A stretch of 64,000 nucleotides of DNA from the NCBI GenBank assembly GCA_937934115.1, contig CALHAH010000029.1, forward strand, positions 1 through 64,000, read 5' to 3'. A program made the translations under genes and the position numbers. The stretch comes from an uncultured Thermoanaerobaculum sp. (GTDB lineage Bacteria; Acidobacteriota; Thermoanaerobaculia; Thermoanaerobaculales; Thermoanaerobaculaceae). A model generated the notes under the pieces. That model saw only the letters and a list, made by a program, of their open reading frames with translations. It had not been told where the DNA came from and searched no databases. Numbering within the stretch: position 1 is the first letter of the stretch; each line of letters begins with the position of its first letter. This document shows positions 50,597 through 59,045 of this stretch, piece after piece.

Positions 50597-52134
50597 GGCA
50601 TTCTCCGTGGCAAAAGCTTTCTAATTTCCGAAAGTTCCGGGGCCCGGGTGAGCCACAGTCCCAAAACGTATAAAACCAAGCCCAAAAGGCCAAAGCTACC
50701 TACCAAAAGGGCACCGCGTACGCTGGTCACCATGGGAAATGCAACCTCTTCGGCTACGAGCTTCAACACCACTGCCATTGCCCCGGCACTTACCCCGTGC
50801 CGCCAAGCCGAGGCAAGCACGTCCCGTCGGGGCGCTCGTCCTTGGTTCCACAACCGCCACCCCAAGTACCACCCGGCCACGTACTGGGAGAAACTGGTGG
50901 CGGCGGCAACTCCGGGTGCCCCCCAACGCGGCGTCAACAGAAAGCCCATAGCTGCAAAAACCACCACCCCCAGCATCGACGCCTTTACGGGTGAGCGCGT
51001 ATCGTGGATCGCGTAAAAGCGTCCCGATGCCAACTTCACCCAAGCCAAAGCCGGCATCCCAAGGGCAAAAGCTACCAACGCATTGCCAGTGGTTGCCACC
51101 GCCCAGGGGCCGAAGCGGCCGCCCCCAAAAAGCAAACCCGCCACGGCTTTCGCTAAAACCATGAGAAACGCCATGGCCGGAAACACCACCAACGACTGTA
51201 AGCGCAGGGCAAAGGTGAAAGTTTCGTCAGCCCTTTCGTCCCGAGCCAAGGTGGGCAAAAGCGCGGTAAAAAGCTGCACCACCACCACCCCGTACACCAA
51301 CTCGTTAATGCGCGAAGCCGCGTATACGCAAAACAGCACTCCATCGCCCGCCGAGGACGCTAAGTAGGTGGCCAAGAAAACCGTGATGGGGTAAATGCCA
51401 GAAGACAACAGTAGGGGCAACGCCTTTCGCAGCACCGCTCGCACCTGAGGGTGGAGGAAAGCCCCACCACCAGGCAGGGCGGGGACCCCAGCCCTGGCAG
51501 CGGCGACCCACTGCGTTGCCAACTGCAGAAAACCACCTAAAAGCACGCCAAACACCAGCCAGGGGGCTAAAGCCAAGCCCTGCCAAGCGGCAAACAAGAC
51601 GCTTAAGGCTATGGAGGCGTTGAGGAAAATCGGGGTTGCCGCAGAAAGCAGAAACTTCCCCTTTACGTTGAGCACGCCTTGCACCAACGCCGCCAGGGCA
51701 ATGAAACCCAAATACGGGAACAACCAGCGGGTGAAGTACACGGTGAGGGCATGCTTTTGCGGAATGGCGCGGTAGTCGGGGGCCAAAAGGTTGGCAAAAG
51801 GCTCCGCTTGCCACATCCCCAAAACCACCACCAAACCCGCCAAAATGAGCAGCGTGCTGGTCATCGCTGCCACAAAGCGGTGAACCTCCCGCCTTTGGCC
51901 CTCCGTGTCAATCTCCGCCAACGTAGGCACAAAAGTGGCGTGCAAAGCGCCTTCGGCCAAAAGCTGACGGAAAAGGTTGGGAGCGCGAAAGCCAGCGACA
52001 AAAGCGTCGCCGATTCCCTGCGCACCCAAATAGGAAGCCACCACCTTGTCCCGCAGCCACCCGGAGATTCGGGAAACTGCCGTCACCAAGGCCATACCGG
52101 TGGTGGCGGTCACTAACGTACGCTGTGTTCCCAT
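50593..52134 (-). CDS. murJ: Lipid II flippase MurJ
   Basis: A 513-residue MOP-family protein with about 14 membrane helices. SRISGWLRDKVVASYLGAQG, AFVAGFRAPNLFRQLLAEGALHATFVPT and PYLGFIALAALVQGVLNVKGKF are MurJ blocks; arginines in the first two match functional cavity residues. It exports lipid II for peptidoglycan synthesis. ATG at 52134 has a TAGATT box six bases upstream and no Shine-Dalgarno. It is co-transcribed with dtd. Confidence 0.93.
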   Translation of the reverse strand: MGTQRTLVTATTGMALVTAVSRISGWLRDKVVASYLGAQGIGDAFVAGFRAPNLFRQLLAEGALHATFVPTLAEIDTEGQRREVHRFVAAMTSTLLILAGLVVVLGMWQAEPFANLLAPDYRAIPQKHALTVYFTRWLFPYLGFIALAALVQGVLNVKGKFLLSAATPIFLNASIALSVLFAAWQGLALAPWLVFGVLLGGFLQLATQWVAAARAGVPALPGGGAFLHPQVRAVLRKALPLLLSSGIYPITVFLATYLASSAGDGVLFCVYAASRINELVYGVVVVQLFTALLPTLARDERADETFTFALRLQSLVVFPAMAFLMVLAKAVAGLLFGGGRFGPWAVATTGNALVAFALGMPALAWVKLASGRFYAIHDTRSPVKASMLGVVVFAAMGFLLTPRWGAPGVAAATSFSQYVAGWYLGWRLWNQGRAPRRDVLASAWRHGVSAGAMAVVLKLVAEEVAFPMVTSVRGALLVGSFGLLGLVLYVLGLWLTRAPELSEIRKLLPRRMP

Positions 52135-52140
52135 AGGCGC

Positions 52141-52146
52141 AATCTA
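52141..52146 (-). promoter_or_regulatory. -10-like box directly before murJ
   Basis: TAGATT on the minus strand ends six bases before the ATG at 52134. No ribosome site or clear -35 is seen. This supports a leaderless start. Confidence 0.35.
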
Positions 52147-52190
52147 CCATGCCTTGTCGCACCGGCTGTCCCACCGCTCCAGGTGGGGCT

Positions 52191-52219
52191 TTGACCGGGG
52201 TGAGTTTTTTTGCTACTTT
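52191..52219 (+). promoter_or_regulatory. ssb promoter
   Basis: TTGACC (52191-52196), a 17-base spacer ending in TGC, and TACTTT (52214-52219) form a plausible extended -10 promoter. GGGAGGAG then precedes the ssb ATG at 52249. Confidence 0.6.
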
Positions 52220-52248
52220 CAAGCTGCCGTCCGCGCCGGGAGGAGACC

Positions 52249-52650
52249 ATGAGCGTGAACAAGGTCATCATCGTGGGGAACGTAGGCCGCGAGGTGGAGC
52301 TTCGCCACACCCCTTCAGGAGTAGCCGTGGCTAGGTTTTCGGTGGCCACCAACGAACGCTGGAAGGACAAGGACGGTAACCGCCAAGAACACACCGAATG
52401 GCATACCGTGGTGGCTTGGGGCAAGCTCGCCGAGTTTTGCCAGCAGTACGTGAGCAAAGGTCGGCAAGTTTACGTGGAAGGCTCCCTGCGAACCCGCACC
52501 TACGACGACGACAAGGGCAACCGCCGGTACTTCACGGAAATCCGAGCGCAAACGATTCAACTTCTGGGTCGCCGGGAAGGCGCCGCCGAAGGGGGCGCAG
52601 AAGAAGCACCCGAAGTGCCACCGGAAATGGAAGACGACGTCCCCTTCTAA
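52249..52650 (+). CDS. ssb: Single-stranded DNA-binding protein
   Basis: A 133-residue OB-fold protein. SVNKVIIVGNVGREVELRHT, FSVATNERWKDKDGN and TEWHTVVAWGKLAEFCQQYV are SSB blocks, followed by GSLRTRTYDDDKGNRRYFTEI. The acidic C-terminal tail ends DDVPF, the protein-interaction tip. It binds single-stranded DNA as a tetramer in replication and repair. ATG at 52249 follows GGGAGGAG. Confidence 0.96.
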   Translation: MSVNKVIIVGNVGREVELRHTPSGVAVARFSVATNERWKDKDGNRQEHTEWHTVVAWGKLAEFCQQYVSKGRQVYVEGSLRTRTYDDDKGNRRYFTEIRAQTIQLLGRREGAAEGGAEEAPEVPPEMEDDVPF

Positions 52651-52880
52651 GCGAAAGGGCGCAGCCGGGCGGTTGGGAAAAGGCGCGCGAGCCTGAGGCC
52701 AACGGATGCAGCGGCCTTTTCTACCCCTTTGTGCCTCGTGCAAACGTACGCCCCGAAACTTACGAAAGCGGTGAGACCGAGCCACACCCGCAGTTGGCCG
52801 AGCAGCGAACGTGGAAAAAGCGCACCCGCCAGCGAGGCCAGCAACGCCAACGAAGCCACAACCAGCAAAGGCCAGTTCAT
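52647..52880 (-). CDS. Small two-helix membrane protein
   Basis: A 77-residue protein I do not recognise. It has two predicted hydrophobic helices (WPLLVVASLALLASLAGALF and VWLGLTAFVSFGAYVC) and a basic C-terminus. ATG at 52880 is preceded by GAGG at a reasonable distance. Its stop overlaps the ssb stop tail to tail. Evidence is only the signal-like composition and the otherwise empty 300-bp gap it fills. Confidence 0.5.
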   Translation of the reverse strand: MNWPLLVVASLALLASLAGALFPRSLLGQLRVWLGLTAFVSFGAYVCTRHKGVEKAAASVGLRLARLFPTARLRPFA

Positions 52881-52950
52881 GGTGCATGCCTCGCCCAAAG
52901 ATTGTAGCCTTTTGCTAAGCTTTTGTCGGCCAAAGGGGCCGGAGGAAACT

Positions 52951-53169
52951 ATGAGCGGACCGGTTTGGAGATGGGAAAAGGATCGGCAAGCGGTTTGCCA
53001 CTGGTGTCTTAAGCAAGCCACGGCCGTTTTCGTGGAAGGCGAGGTGGTAAACGGTGAGCTGATGGACGGGCGCATGGTGTGTGAGGACTGCTACCGGAAT
53101 TTCCACCAGTTCCTGGTGGTGGGAGAGCATGAAAACAAAGCCCCAGCCCCCGCGTACGCTCACCGCTAA
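52951..53169 (+). CDS. Small zinc-finger-like protein
   Basis: A 72-residue protein with two CxxC pairs, VCHWCLK (Cys16/Cys19) and VCEDCYR (Cys44/Cys47), spaced like a treble-clef or zinc-ribbon site. It begins at ATG 52951 directly after GGAGG. It lies 20 bases before the flavin-dependent halogenase-like gene, so it may be co-transcribed with it. Function is unknown. Confidence 0.65.
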   Translation: MSGPVWRWEKDRQAVCHWCLKQATAVFVEGEVVNGELMDGRMVCEDCYRNFHQFLVVGEHENKAPAPAYAHR

Positions 53170-53189
53170 CGGCACGACTGGTTACCTAG

Positions 53190-54494
53190 ATGGGTGAGCA
53201 AAGCTGTGATGTTTTGATCCTCGGCGGCGGACCCGCAGGGAGCACCGCCGCCACGCTTCTTGCCGAATCTGGCTTGGCGGTCACGGTGCTGGAGCGCGAC
53301 AGCTTCCCACGCTTTCACGTGGGGGAGTCGCTTTTGCCGCATTCTCTCCCGCTTTTTGAACGCTTGGGGGTCCACGAGGACATCAGGGCTCTCCCCCACA
53401 CCCGCCTCAAGCCCGGGGCCTTTTTTGCTACTGCCGACGGGAGCCGGCTGGTAGAGTACCGCTTCGCCCAGGCTTTGCCACCGGTCATTCCCCACGCGTA
53501 CCAGGTTCGCCGCGACGAGTTCGACGCGCTGTTGCTGGCCCGAGCCCAGCGGGCCGGAGCCCAGATCCTCCACGGTTGGGAAGCCCTGACCCCGCAGTGG
53601 GAAGGCAAGCGCCTCCATGCCCTGCGGGTCCGTGATCCCCAAGGACAGGAGCACCTCTTCCGCTTTCGCGCTTTTTTGGATGCCTCCGGGCAAAAGGCCT
53701 TCCTCGCCACCCGCATGGGTTGGCGCTTCCCTTACCCCAAGCACAAAAAGGTGGCCGCGGTAAGCCACTTTCGAGGCGTTTGGCTGCCCCCCGGGGAAGG
53801 AAGTGGAAACATTACCATCGTTCTCACCAAGGCCGGGTGGTTTTGGTTTATCCCCTTTGCCGACAACACGGTGTCGGTGGGCGCGGTGCTGGACGTGGGC
53901 TTTTGGCAAGCACAGGGGAAGACGCCATCCGAGGTTTTCCAGCGTGCCGTGGAACAAACGCCAGAAGCGGCGAAAAGACTGGCAAAGGCCTCCCCGGTGC
54001 TTCCGTTTTCAGCCATCCAGAACTTTTCCTATAGGGTTACCAAACTAGCGGGTGACGGATTTGCTTTAATCGGTGATGCTGCAGGCTTTTTGGACCCCAT
54101 CTTTTCCACCGGAGTTTTCATTGCCACCACTACCGCGGCGTCGGCTGCCGAAGACGTGGTTGAAGCACTGCACCGCCACGGGCGCGTAGATGCCGCGGAC
54201 TTCGCCCCCACCGTAACGCTTACCCGCACCCTCCAGCGCACCTTTTTTTCCTTCATTCGCTCCTACTACGATCAGGACTTTCTGCCTTTTTTCTTCGACC
54301 CGCGACCGGTTCTGCAAATCCCCGCGGCCATTGTTTCCCTGCTGGCGGCCGATGTCCTGCGTCCTGGCCGTTTCCTTCTCTCAGCTCGGTTTCGCCTCCT
54401 CAAGCTTTTGGCGGCGGGGCAAAAGCTTGGCCGCCTGCTCGGCAAGCCCTTGGTGCCGCCTCTGGATGCTACGCCAGCAGACTTCAAGGCATGA
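53190..54494 (+). CDS. Flavin-dependent halogenase-like oxidoreductase
   Basis: A 434-residue FAD enzyme of the geranylgeranyl reductase/halogenase superfamily. VLILGGGPAGSTAATLLAES binds ADP, ERDSFPRFHVGESLLP follows it, and FALIGDAAGFLDPIFSTGV is the second FAD motif. GWFWFIPF (residues 216-223) fits the WxWxIP motif of flavin-dependent halogenases, and Lys74 in RLKPGAFF may correspond to their catalytic lysine. The substrate is unknown, and a non-halogenating hydroxylase or reductase remains possible. Its stop overlaps the ABC exporter start as ATGA, suggesting a product that is exported. Confidence 0.75.
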   Translation: MGEQSCDVLILGGGPAGSTAATLLAESGLAVTVLERDSFPRFHVGESLLPHSLPLFERLGVHEDIRALPHTRLKPGAFFATADGSRLVEYRFAQALPPVIPHAYQVRRDEFDALLLARAQRAGAQILHGWEALTPQWEGKRLHALRVRDPQGQEHLFRFRAFLDASGQKAFLATRMGWRFPYPKHKKVAAVSHFRGVWLPPGEGSGNITIVLTKAGWFWFIPFADNTVSVGAVLDVGFWQAQGKTPSEVFQRAVEQTPEAAKRLAKASPVLPFSAIQNFSYRVTKLAGDGFALIGDAAGFLDPIFSTGVFIATTTAASAAEDVVEALHRHGRVDAADFAPTVTLTRTLQRTFFSFIRSYYDQDFLPFFFDPRPVLQIPAAIVSLLAADVLRPGRFLLSARFRLLKLLAAGQKLGRLLGKPLVPPLDATPADFKA

Positions 54495-56314
54495 ACACCA
54501 GCCGCAAGCCTCCCTCAGCAAAAGCCGAAGGCTCGGCTCTGCGGTGGCTCTTGGGTTGGGCCTACCCGTACCGCTACCGCATGCTGGCCTCCACCATGCT
54601 GGTAACCGTAGGTGCTCTCCTGCAGGTAGTTGGCCCGCTTTTAACGGCTGCCGCGGTAGACCTGTACGTAAAGCCCGAGCCCTCCGCCACTTCCCTGAGG
54701 GTGGCAGCGGTAATGCAATGGCTGAGGTTGCCCCAAACCGGAAGTTGGGGCTTGGTCAGTTTGGCTTTCCTTTACTTTTTGGCCTTAGGCTTAGGCGCAG
54801 GGCTGCTGGTGGTGCAAGCTCGCACCATGCTCACCACGGGCCAGTTGGTAATGCGCGATTTGCGCGACCGGCTTTTTGCTCACCTTCAAACGCTGGACCT
54901 CAGCTACTTTCACCGCACCCCCGCCGGTCGCATCATCACCCGCCTAACTTCCGACGTGGACGCCGTCAACGAGCTTTTCACCTCCGGGCTGGTGGAAATC
55001 TTGGCTGATACGCTACTGCTTTTGGGTATCGTGGTGGTACTTTTTTCCCTTTCCCCTCGCCTGGCCTTAGTTTCCTTTGCCGTTTTGCCGCTATTGGTGC
55101 TTTTGGCCATTTGGTTTCGCCGCCACGCGCGCGCGGTGTACCTGGAGGTCCGCACCAGGCTGGCGGCTGTGAACACCCACATTCAAGAGCACTTGGCGGG
55201 AATCGCTGTGGTGCAAGTGCTGCGGGCCCAGGGGGCAAGCGCCCGGCGCTTTTCGAAACTGGACGCCCAGCACCGCGACGCCAACATCCGCGGCATCTTT
55301 TATTACGCGGTTTTTTACCCCACGGTAGAGGTGCTCACGGCCTTGGGTATCGGCGGGATTATTTACTTCGGTGCTGGGTGGAGTCAAAAGGGTGTTGTTT
55401 CCTTTGGGGTATTGGTGGCGTTCTTGCAATACGTGCAGCGGTTTTATCGCCCCATCGGTGACCTGGCGGAAAGCTACAACGTCCTCCAGGCTGCGGCTGC
55501 CGCTTCCGTCCGTCTTCGGGAGCTTTTGGCCACGCAGCCGGAGCTCCACGACCCTCCCCACCCTTTGACGCCCCCGCGGGAAGGCACTCTGGAATTTCGC
55601 CACGTGACCTTTGCTTACGGATCAGATGAGCCCCCCGCCCTGCGCGAGGTGAGCTTTGCCCTCAAGGCCGGGGAGCGGGTGGCGGTGGTGGGCCACACCG
55701 GTGCCGGAAAAAGTACGCTGGTGAACCTGCTTTTGCGCTTTTACGACCCACAGCAAGGCGAGGTGCTGGTGGACGGCGTAGACGTTCGCCATTGGCGGCG
55801 GGTCGCCCTGCGCTCGCGCTTTGCCGTGGTTCTCCAGGACGTGGACTGCTTTGCCGGAACCATTCGTGACAACGTTTCTTTGGGTCGTCCGGGGATTTCG
55901 GATCAGCGCATCCTCTGGGCTTTGGAACAGGTGCAGGCCCAGCAGCTTTTAGCCCGCTTGCCCCTGGGTCTGGACACGGTGTTGGGGGAAAGGGGAAGTG
56001 GGCTGTCGGTGGGGGAAAGGCAACTGGTGGCCTTTGCCCGCGCCTTGGTGGGTGATCCCGAGTTTGTGATCCTGGATGAAGCCACCGCTTCCGTGGACCC
56101 CCTCACCGAGGCCCGCATTCAGAAGGCGCTGGAGCGTTTGCTTTCTGGCCGCACGGCTCTGGTCATCGCTCACCGCCTAGCCACCACCCAGCTTTGCCCC
56201 CGAGTCTTGGTTTTTCACCGTGGCCGTTTGGTGGAAGAAGGGAGCCATAGCCAGCTTTTTTCTCGAGGGGGGGTGTTTTTCTCGCTTTTCACCAGGCAAG
56301 AGTTGGCCTCCTGA
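54491..56314 (+). CDS. ABC exporter, fused membrane and ATPase domains
   Basis: A 607-residue half-transporter of the MsbA/multidrug type. Six membrane helices span about residues 20-330, and the nucleotide-binding domain follows. Walker A is VVGHTGAGKSTLVNLLL, the Q-loop VLQDVDCF, the signature GLSVGERQLV (LSVGE rather than LSGGQ), Walker B FVILDEATASVD, and the switch histidine is in VIAHRLATT. It should act as a dimer exporting a lipid or small molecule. Overlap with the halogenase-like gene argues for a functional link. The ATG at 54491 is fixed by the ATGA overlap. Confidence 0.9.
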   Translation: MNTSRKPPSAKAEGSALRWLLGWAYPYRYRMLASTMLVTVGALLQVVGPLLTAAAVDLYVKPEPSATSLRVAAVMQWLRLPQTGSWGLVSLAFLYFLALGLGAGLLVVQARTMLTTGQLVMRDLRDRLFAHLQTLDLSYFHRTPAGRIITRLTSDVDAVNELFTSGLVEILADTLLLLGIVVVLFSLSPRLALVSFAVLPLLVLLAIWFRRHARAVYLEVRTRLAAVNTHIQEHLAGIAVVQVLRAQGASARRFSKLDAQHRDANIRGIFYYAVFYPTVEVLTALGIGGIIYFGAGWSQKGVVSFGVLVAFLQYVQRFYRPIGDLAESYNVLQAAAAASVRLRELLATQPELHDPPHPLTPPREGTLEFRHVTFAYGSDEPPALREVSFALKAGERVAVVGHTGAGKSTLVNLLLRFYDPQQGEVLVDGVDVRHWRRVALRSRFAVVLQDVDCFAGTIRDNVSLGRPGISDQRILWALEQVQAQQLLARLPLGLDTVLGERGSGLSVGERQLVAFARALVGDPEFVILDEATASVDPLTEARIQKALERLLSGRTALVIAHRLATTQLCPRVLVFHRGRLVEEGSHSQLFSRGGVFFSLFTRQELAS

Positions 56315-56359
56315 ACGTCCTGCGCCCCTAGGTATACTTGTCGCCGCGGGAGGTCGTGC

Positions 56360-56782
56360 ATGGGGGAACAGACCAAGGCAATCCTACGCTGGCAAGAAGG
56401 TTTGCGGTTCGAAGCGGAGAGCGGCTCAGGCCACAGGATCGTGGCGGACTCCCCTTCTCGACCCGACCACGCCGGTCCCTCACCCATGGAGCTCGTCCTC
56501 ATGGGCGTGGCCGGCTGTACGGCGATGGACGTGGTAGCCATCCTGGAAAAGATGCGCCAGCCGCTGGCGCGCTTGGAAGTGGAAATTGTGGGCTCCCGTG
56601 CTGAAACCCACCCTAAGTACTTCACGGGTGTTTCTCTCGTCTACCGCCTTTGGGGTGAGGGGTTGACGCTGGAGAAAGTCCAGCGGGCGGTGGAGCTTTC
56701 TCACACGACGTACTGCTCAGCCCTAGCCTCCCTGCGCCCCGATTGCCAGGTGGAAAGCCGCATCGAGATGTACGCCCCGTAA
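56360..56782 (+). CDS. OsmC-family protein
   Basis: A 140-residue OsmC/YhfA-type protein. The two reactive cysteines are Cys53 in VAGCTAMDVVAIL and Cys119 in HTTYCSALASL. Family members reduce organic hydroperoxides or have unknown roles. ATG at 56360 follows GGGAGG. A TATACT box at 56333-56338 may be its -10. It ends three bases before the convergent deacetylase gene. Confidence 0.88.
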   Translation: MGEQTKAILRWQEGLRFEAESGSGHRIVADSPSRPDHAGPSPMELVLMGVAGCTAMDVVAILEKMRQPLARLEVEIVGSRAETHPKYFTGVSLVYRLWGEGLTLEKVQRAVELSHTTYCSALASLRPDCQVESRIEMYAP

Positions 56783-56785
56783 ATC

Positions 56786-57943
56786 CTAGTGCGCCAACGC
56801 CGAAGGTTTCACCAGCATCACATCGGAAAGCCGAGGGAGCTCTTCCTGCAGGACACGCAGCGTGAGGGGGTGCACGTGGCCTATGGCCACCGCTTGCCCC
56901 TTGCTGCGGGCCAACGATGCGGCAGTAGCGAGGGCGGAGCGCACGGCCCCCTCATCTTCGACCGCATCCAAGAAAACGTCGCGGCGTAGGGTGCGAATCC
57001 CGGCTTCCCGGGCTACGGTAGCCGCCACCGTAGCGGGCGTGGTGCGGGAATCGAGGAAGTACAAGCCACGCCCCGAAAGCGCCCTCATGAAGTGCTCCAT
57101 GAGCTCCCGGTTGCTGGTGGCGCGGGAGCCCATGTGATTGTTCACTCCCGCCACCGGACCCACCACCGCCAGCGCTTTTTCCAACCTCGTACGTACTTGC
57201 TCCGGCCCCAGTCCCACCAGCAAAGCATCCTCCCCAGGATCCGCCTCCCCGTTGCTCTCGGGTTCCATGGGCATGTGCAGGAGAAGCTCCCTCCCCTGGA
57301 CCCGCAAAGCCGCCGCTACCGCCGCCGAAGCAGGAGCGTTTGGGAGAACAGCCACCGCCACCGGCAAAGGCAAAAGCGAAACCGAAGCCACCACCGCCTC
57401 CGAGTAGCCAGCATCATCTAACACAATGGCGAGCTTCCCTGGTTCACCCTTGTTTACTACGCGCTTTGGCGCCGGCGTCGCCACCGCCTCCTGCAAAACC
57501 ACCAATCGCAACTGGGCCTTCCCTAAAACACCCCGGAAACCAGCCCGGCCGTACCCCCCGGCCTCCAAAACGGGCAGCTCTTTGAGCTCACCCCCCAGGT
57601 TATGGAGGGCCGCTTCCAACTCCAGGGCCAATCGCCGCGCCGAGAACCTACCTTCAGGGGTAACGTGAACTACCAGCGTGGGCAACCCGTCCCGTGAGGT
57701 TTCCCAAAACAGCGAAGCGTGCTCCGCCCCCACCCGGGAAAGCACGTGACGGACCGCATGTTCGAGCCTGCGGGCATCGTCGCCTTGGCGCAAGCTCCTG
57801 CCGGAGGCGAACCACCAAAGGCCCCACCCAACCCCCACCAGCAGCAAAAGCGCCAAGAGCGTGCGCCACACGCTGCCGGTTTTGATCCTACTTTTGGGCT
57901 GTCGGGAGCGAGCTTTAGGCGGCCTTGGCCTTTTCCTCGCCAC
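56786..57943 (-). CDS. Divergent polysaccharide deacetylase (YibQ / DUF610)
   Basis: A 385-residue membrane-anchored protein. A basic N-terminus and one helix (TLLALLLLVGVGWGLWWFA) lead to a periplasmic domain. The NodB-like C-terminal domain has AIVLDDAGYSEAVV, LLHMPMEPESN, GVNNHMGSRAT, YFLDSRTTPATVA and AIGHVHPLTLRVL, all typical of the family. Metal-binding Asp and His residues seem retained. In E. coli the homologue follows envC, and here the EnvC-like and S41 genes precede it. GTG at 57943 has GGAG upstream and overlaps the S41 gene by 29 bases. Confidence 0.88.
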   Translation of the reverse strand: MARKRPRPPKARSRQPKSRIKTGSVWRTLLALLLLVGVGWGLWWFASGRSLRQGDDARRLEHAVRHVLSRVGAEHASLFWETSRDGLPTLVVHVTPEGRFSARRLALELEAALHNLGGELKELPVLEAGGYGRAGFRGVLGKAQLRLVVLQEAVATPAPKRVVNKGEPGKLAIVLDDAGYSEAVVASVSLLPLPVAVAVLPNAPASAAVAAALRVQGRELLLHMPMEPESNGEADPGEDALLVGLGPEQVRTRLEKALAVVGPVAGVNNHMGSRATSNRELMEHFMRALSGRGLYFLDSRTTPATVAATVAREAGIRTLRRDVFLDAVEDEGAVRSALATAASLARSKGQAVAIGHVHPLTLRVLQEELPRLSDVMLVKPSALAH

Positions 57944-59045
57944 GGGCTAGCTCCAGGGCTTTGTCCAAGATCGGGTCCCCTTCAACGCTCGGCCGCACCG
58001 TTGTGGTGGGTTTCAACCCACGCCCGAGGATTGGCTTTTGCTCTTGGTTCAGCAAGAAATGGCGCGCCACCCAAAGCTCGCCGTCGGCCACCGCCGTGGC
58101 TGCCCGCAAGCCCGTATCCCCAAAGGTTTCCACGCCCACCGTGGGCACACCGTTTTGGCTCAAAACAAACGCCAACCACTCCCCAGCCCGGGCCGTGGTG
58201 TGGTCCACGCACACCACCACCTTGCGACCGGTGGGTGGCTTGGAAGCACGTACCGGCTTTGCAGGAAGACCCCGTGCCGCCAGGGGCAACTGCAGCTGAC
58301 CCCCTACGAGCACGCTTGCGGCCTCCACAGCCCCCTCTGGGCTTCCCAGGACCGTGCCGCGGAGATCCACCACCACAGGGTACTGGGCCGACGGCAAGAG
58401 GTTTGCCAAACGCGCCACGTAAAACGGGTCGATCACGGGTACGCGGACCACCGCCACCCCATCCCGCACGGTGACCTGGGGTGAAGGGTCACCCAACTTT
58501 CCGGCTTGTAAGCGGACCGGGCGTTTTCCTGAAAGGTCATGGGCAATCACATCCACCGCCACCGCCTCCCCCTGCTGCTCGGCCAACTCCAAGGCGGTAA
58601 AAGCCCGCCACAGGGGGCGAGCCCGCACCGGCTGAGCGCCAATGCGTTCGATGAGCTCCCCAGGCCGCAACCCCGCCTCCGCCGCTGCCGAACCGGGAAG
58701 CACCTCCAACACCACTGGGTAGGAGCTCCTCATCCCCAGCACCAGCCCAAAGGGGGGCAAGGTTCGCTGGTGATACGCACGAAAAAGCTCGGCATGGGAC
58801 GCTGGAACCCAGGTCCCCTGGGGATCGGCACTGCTCACCAAACCGTTGATGGCACCTTCCTCCAGCTTCTCCAGCGGCACCTCCTCCACATAGGAGGACC
58901 GGACCAACGACACCACTTGCGAGAAAAGCCCCACCGCCTTGTACCGCCCTTCCGTGAGCTTTCCGGAAAGCGCTGCCACGGTTCCCAAACCCAAAATCAC
59001 CGTCAAAGAGGTTGCTAAGAAGACCGTGCGATGCTTCGTGCTCAT
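57915..59045 (-). CDS. S41 (CtpA-like) protein lacking catalytic residues
   Basis: A 376-residue protein. Signal/anchor (VFLATSLTVILGLGTVAAL), a helical region with VRSSYVEEVPLEKLEEGAI, a PDZ domain (about 98-185) and the S41 core follow. YPVVVDLRGTVLG matches the oxyanion-side strand. The usual SASASE motif is TARAGE, with Arg286 at the nucleophile position. The usual TFGKGxxQ is TFGDTGLR, with Asp310 at the general-base lysine. It is therefore probably an inactive scaffold or adaptor. ATG at 59045 overlaps the EnvC-like stop as ATGA. Confidence 0.85.
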   Translation of the reverse strand: MSTKHRTVFLATSLTVILGLGTVAALSGKLTEGRYKAVGLFSQVVSLVRSSYVEEVPLEKLEEGAINGLVSSADPQGTWVPASHAELFRAYHQRTLPPFGLVLGMRSSYPVVLEVLPGSAAAEAGLRPGELIERIGAQPVRARPLWRAFTALELAEQQGEAVAVDVIAHDLSGKRPVRLQAGKLGDPSPQVTVRDGVAVVRVPVIDPFYVARLANLLPSAQYPVVVDLRGTVLGSPEGAVEAASVLVGGQLQLPLAARGLPAKPVRASKPPTGRKVVVCVDHTTARAGEWLAFVLSQNGVPTVGVETFGDTGLRAATAVADGELWVARHFLLNQEQKPILGRGLKPTTTVRPSVEGDPILDKALELARGEEKAKAA

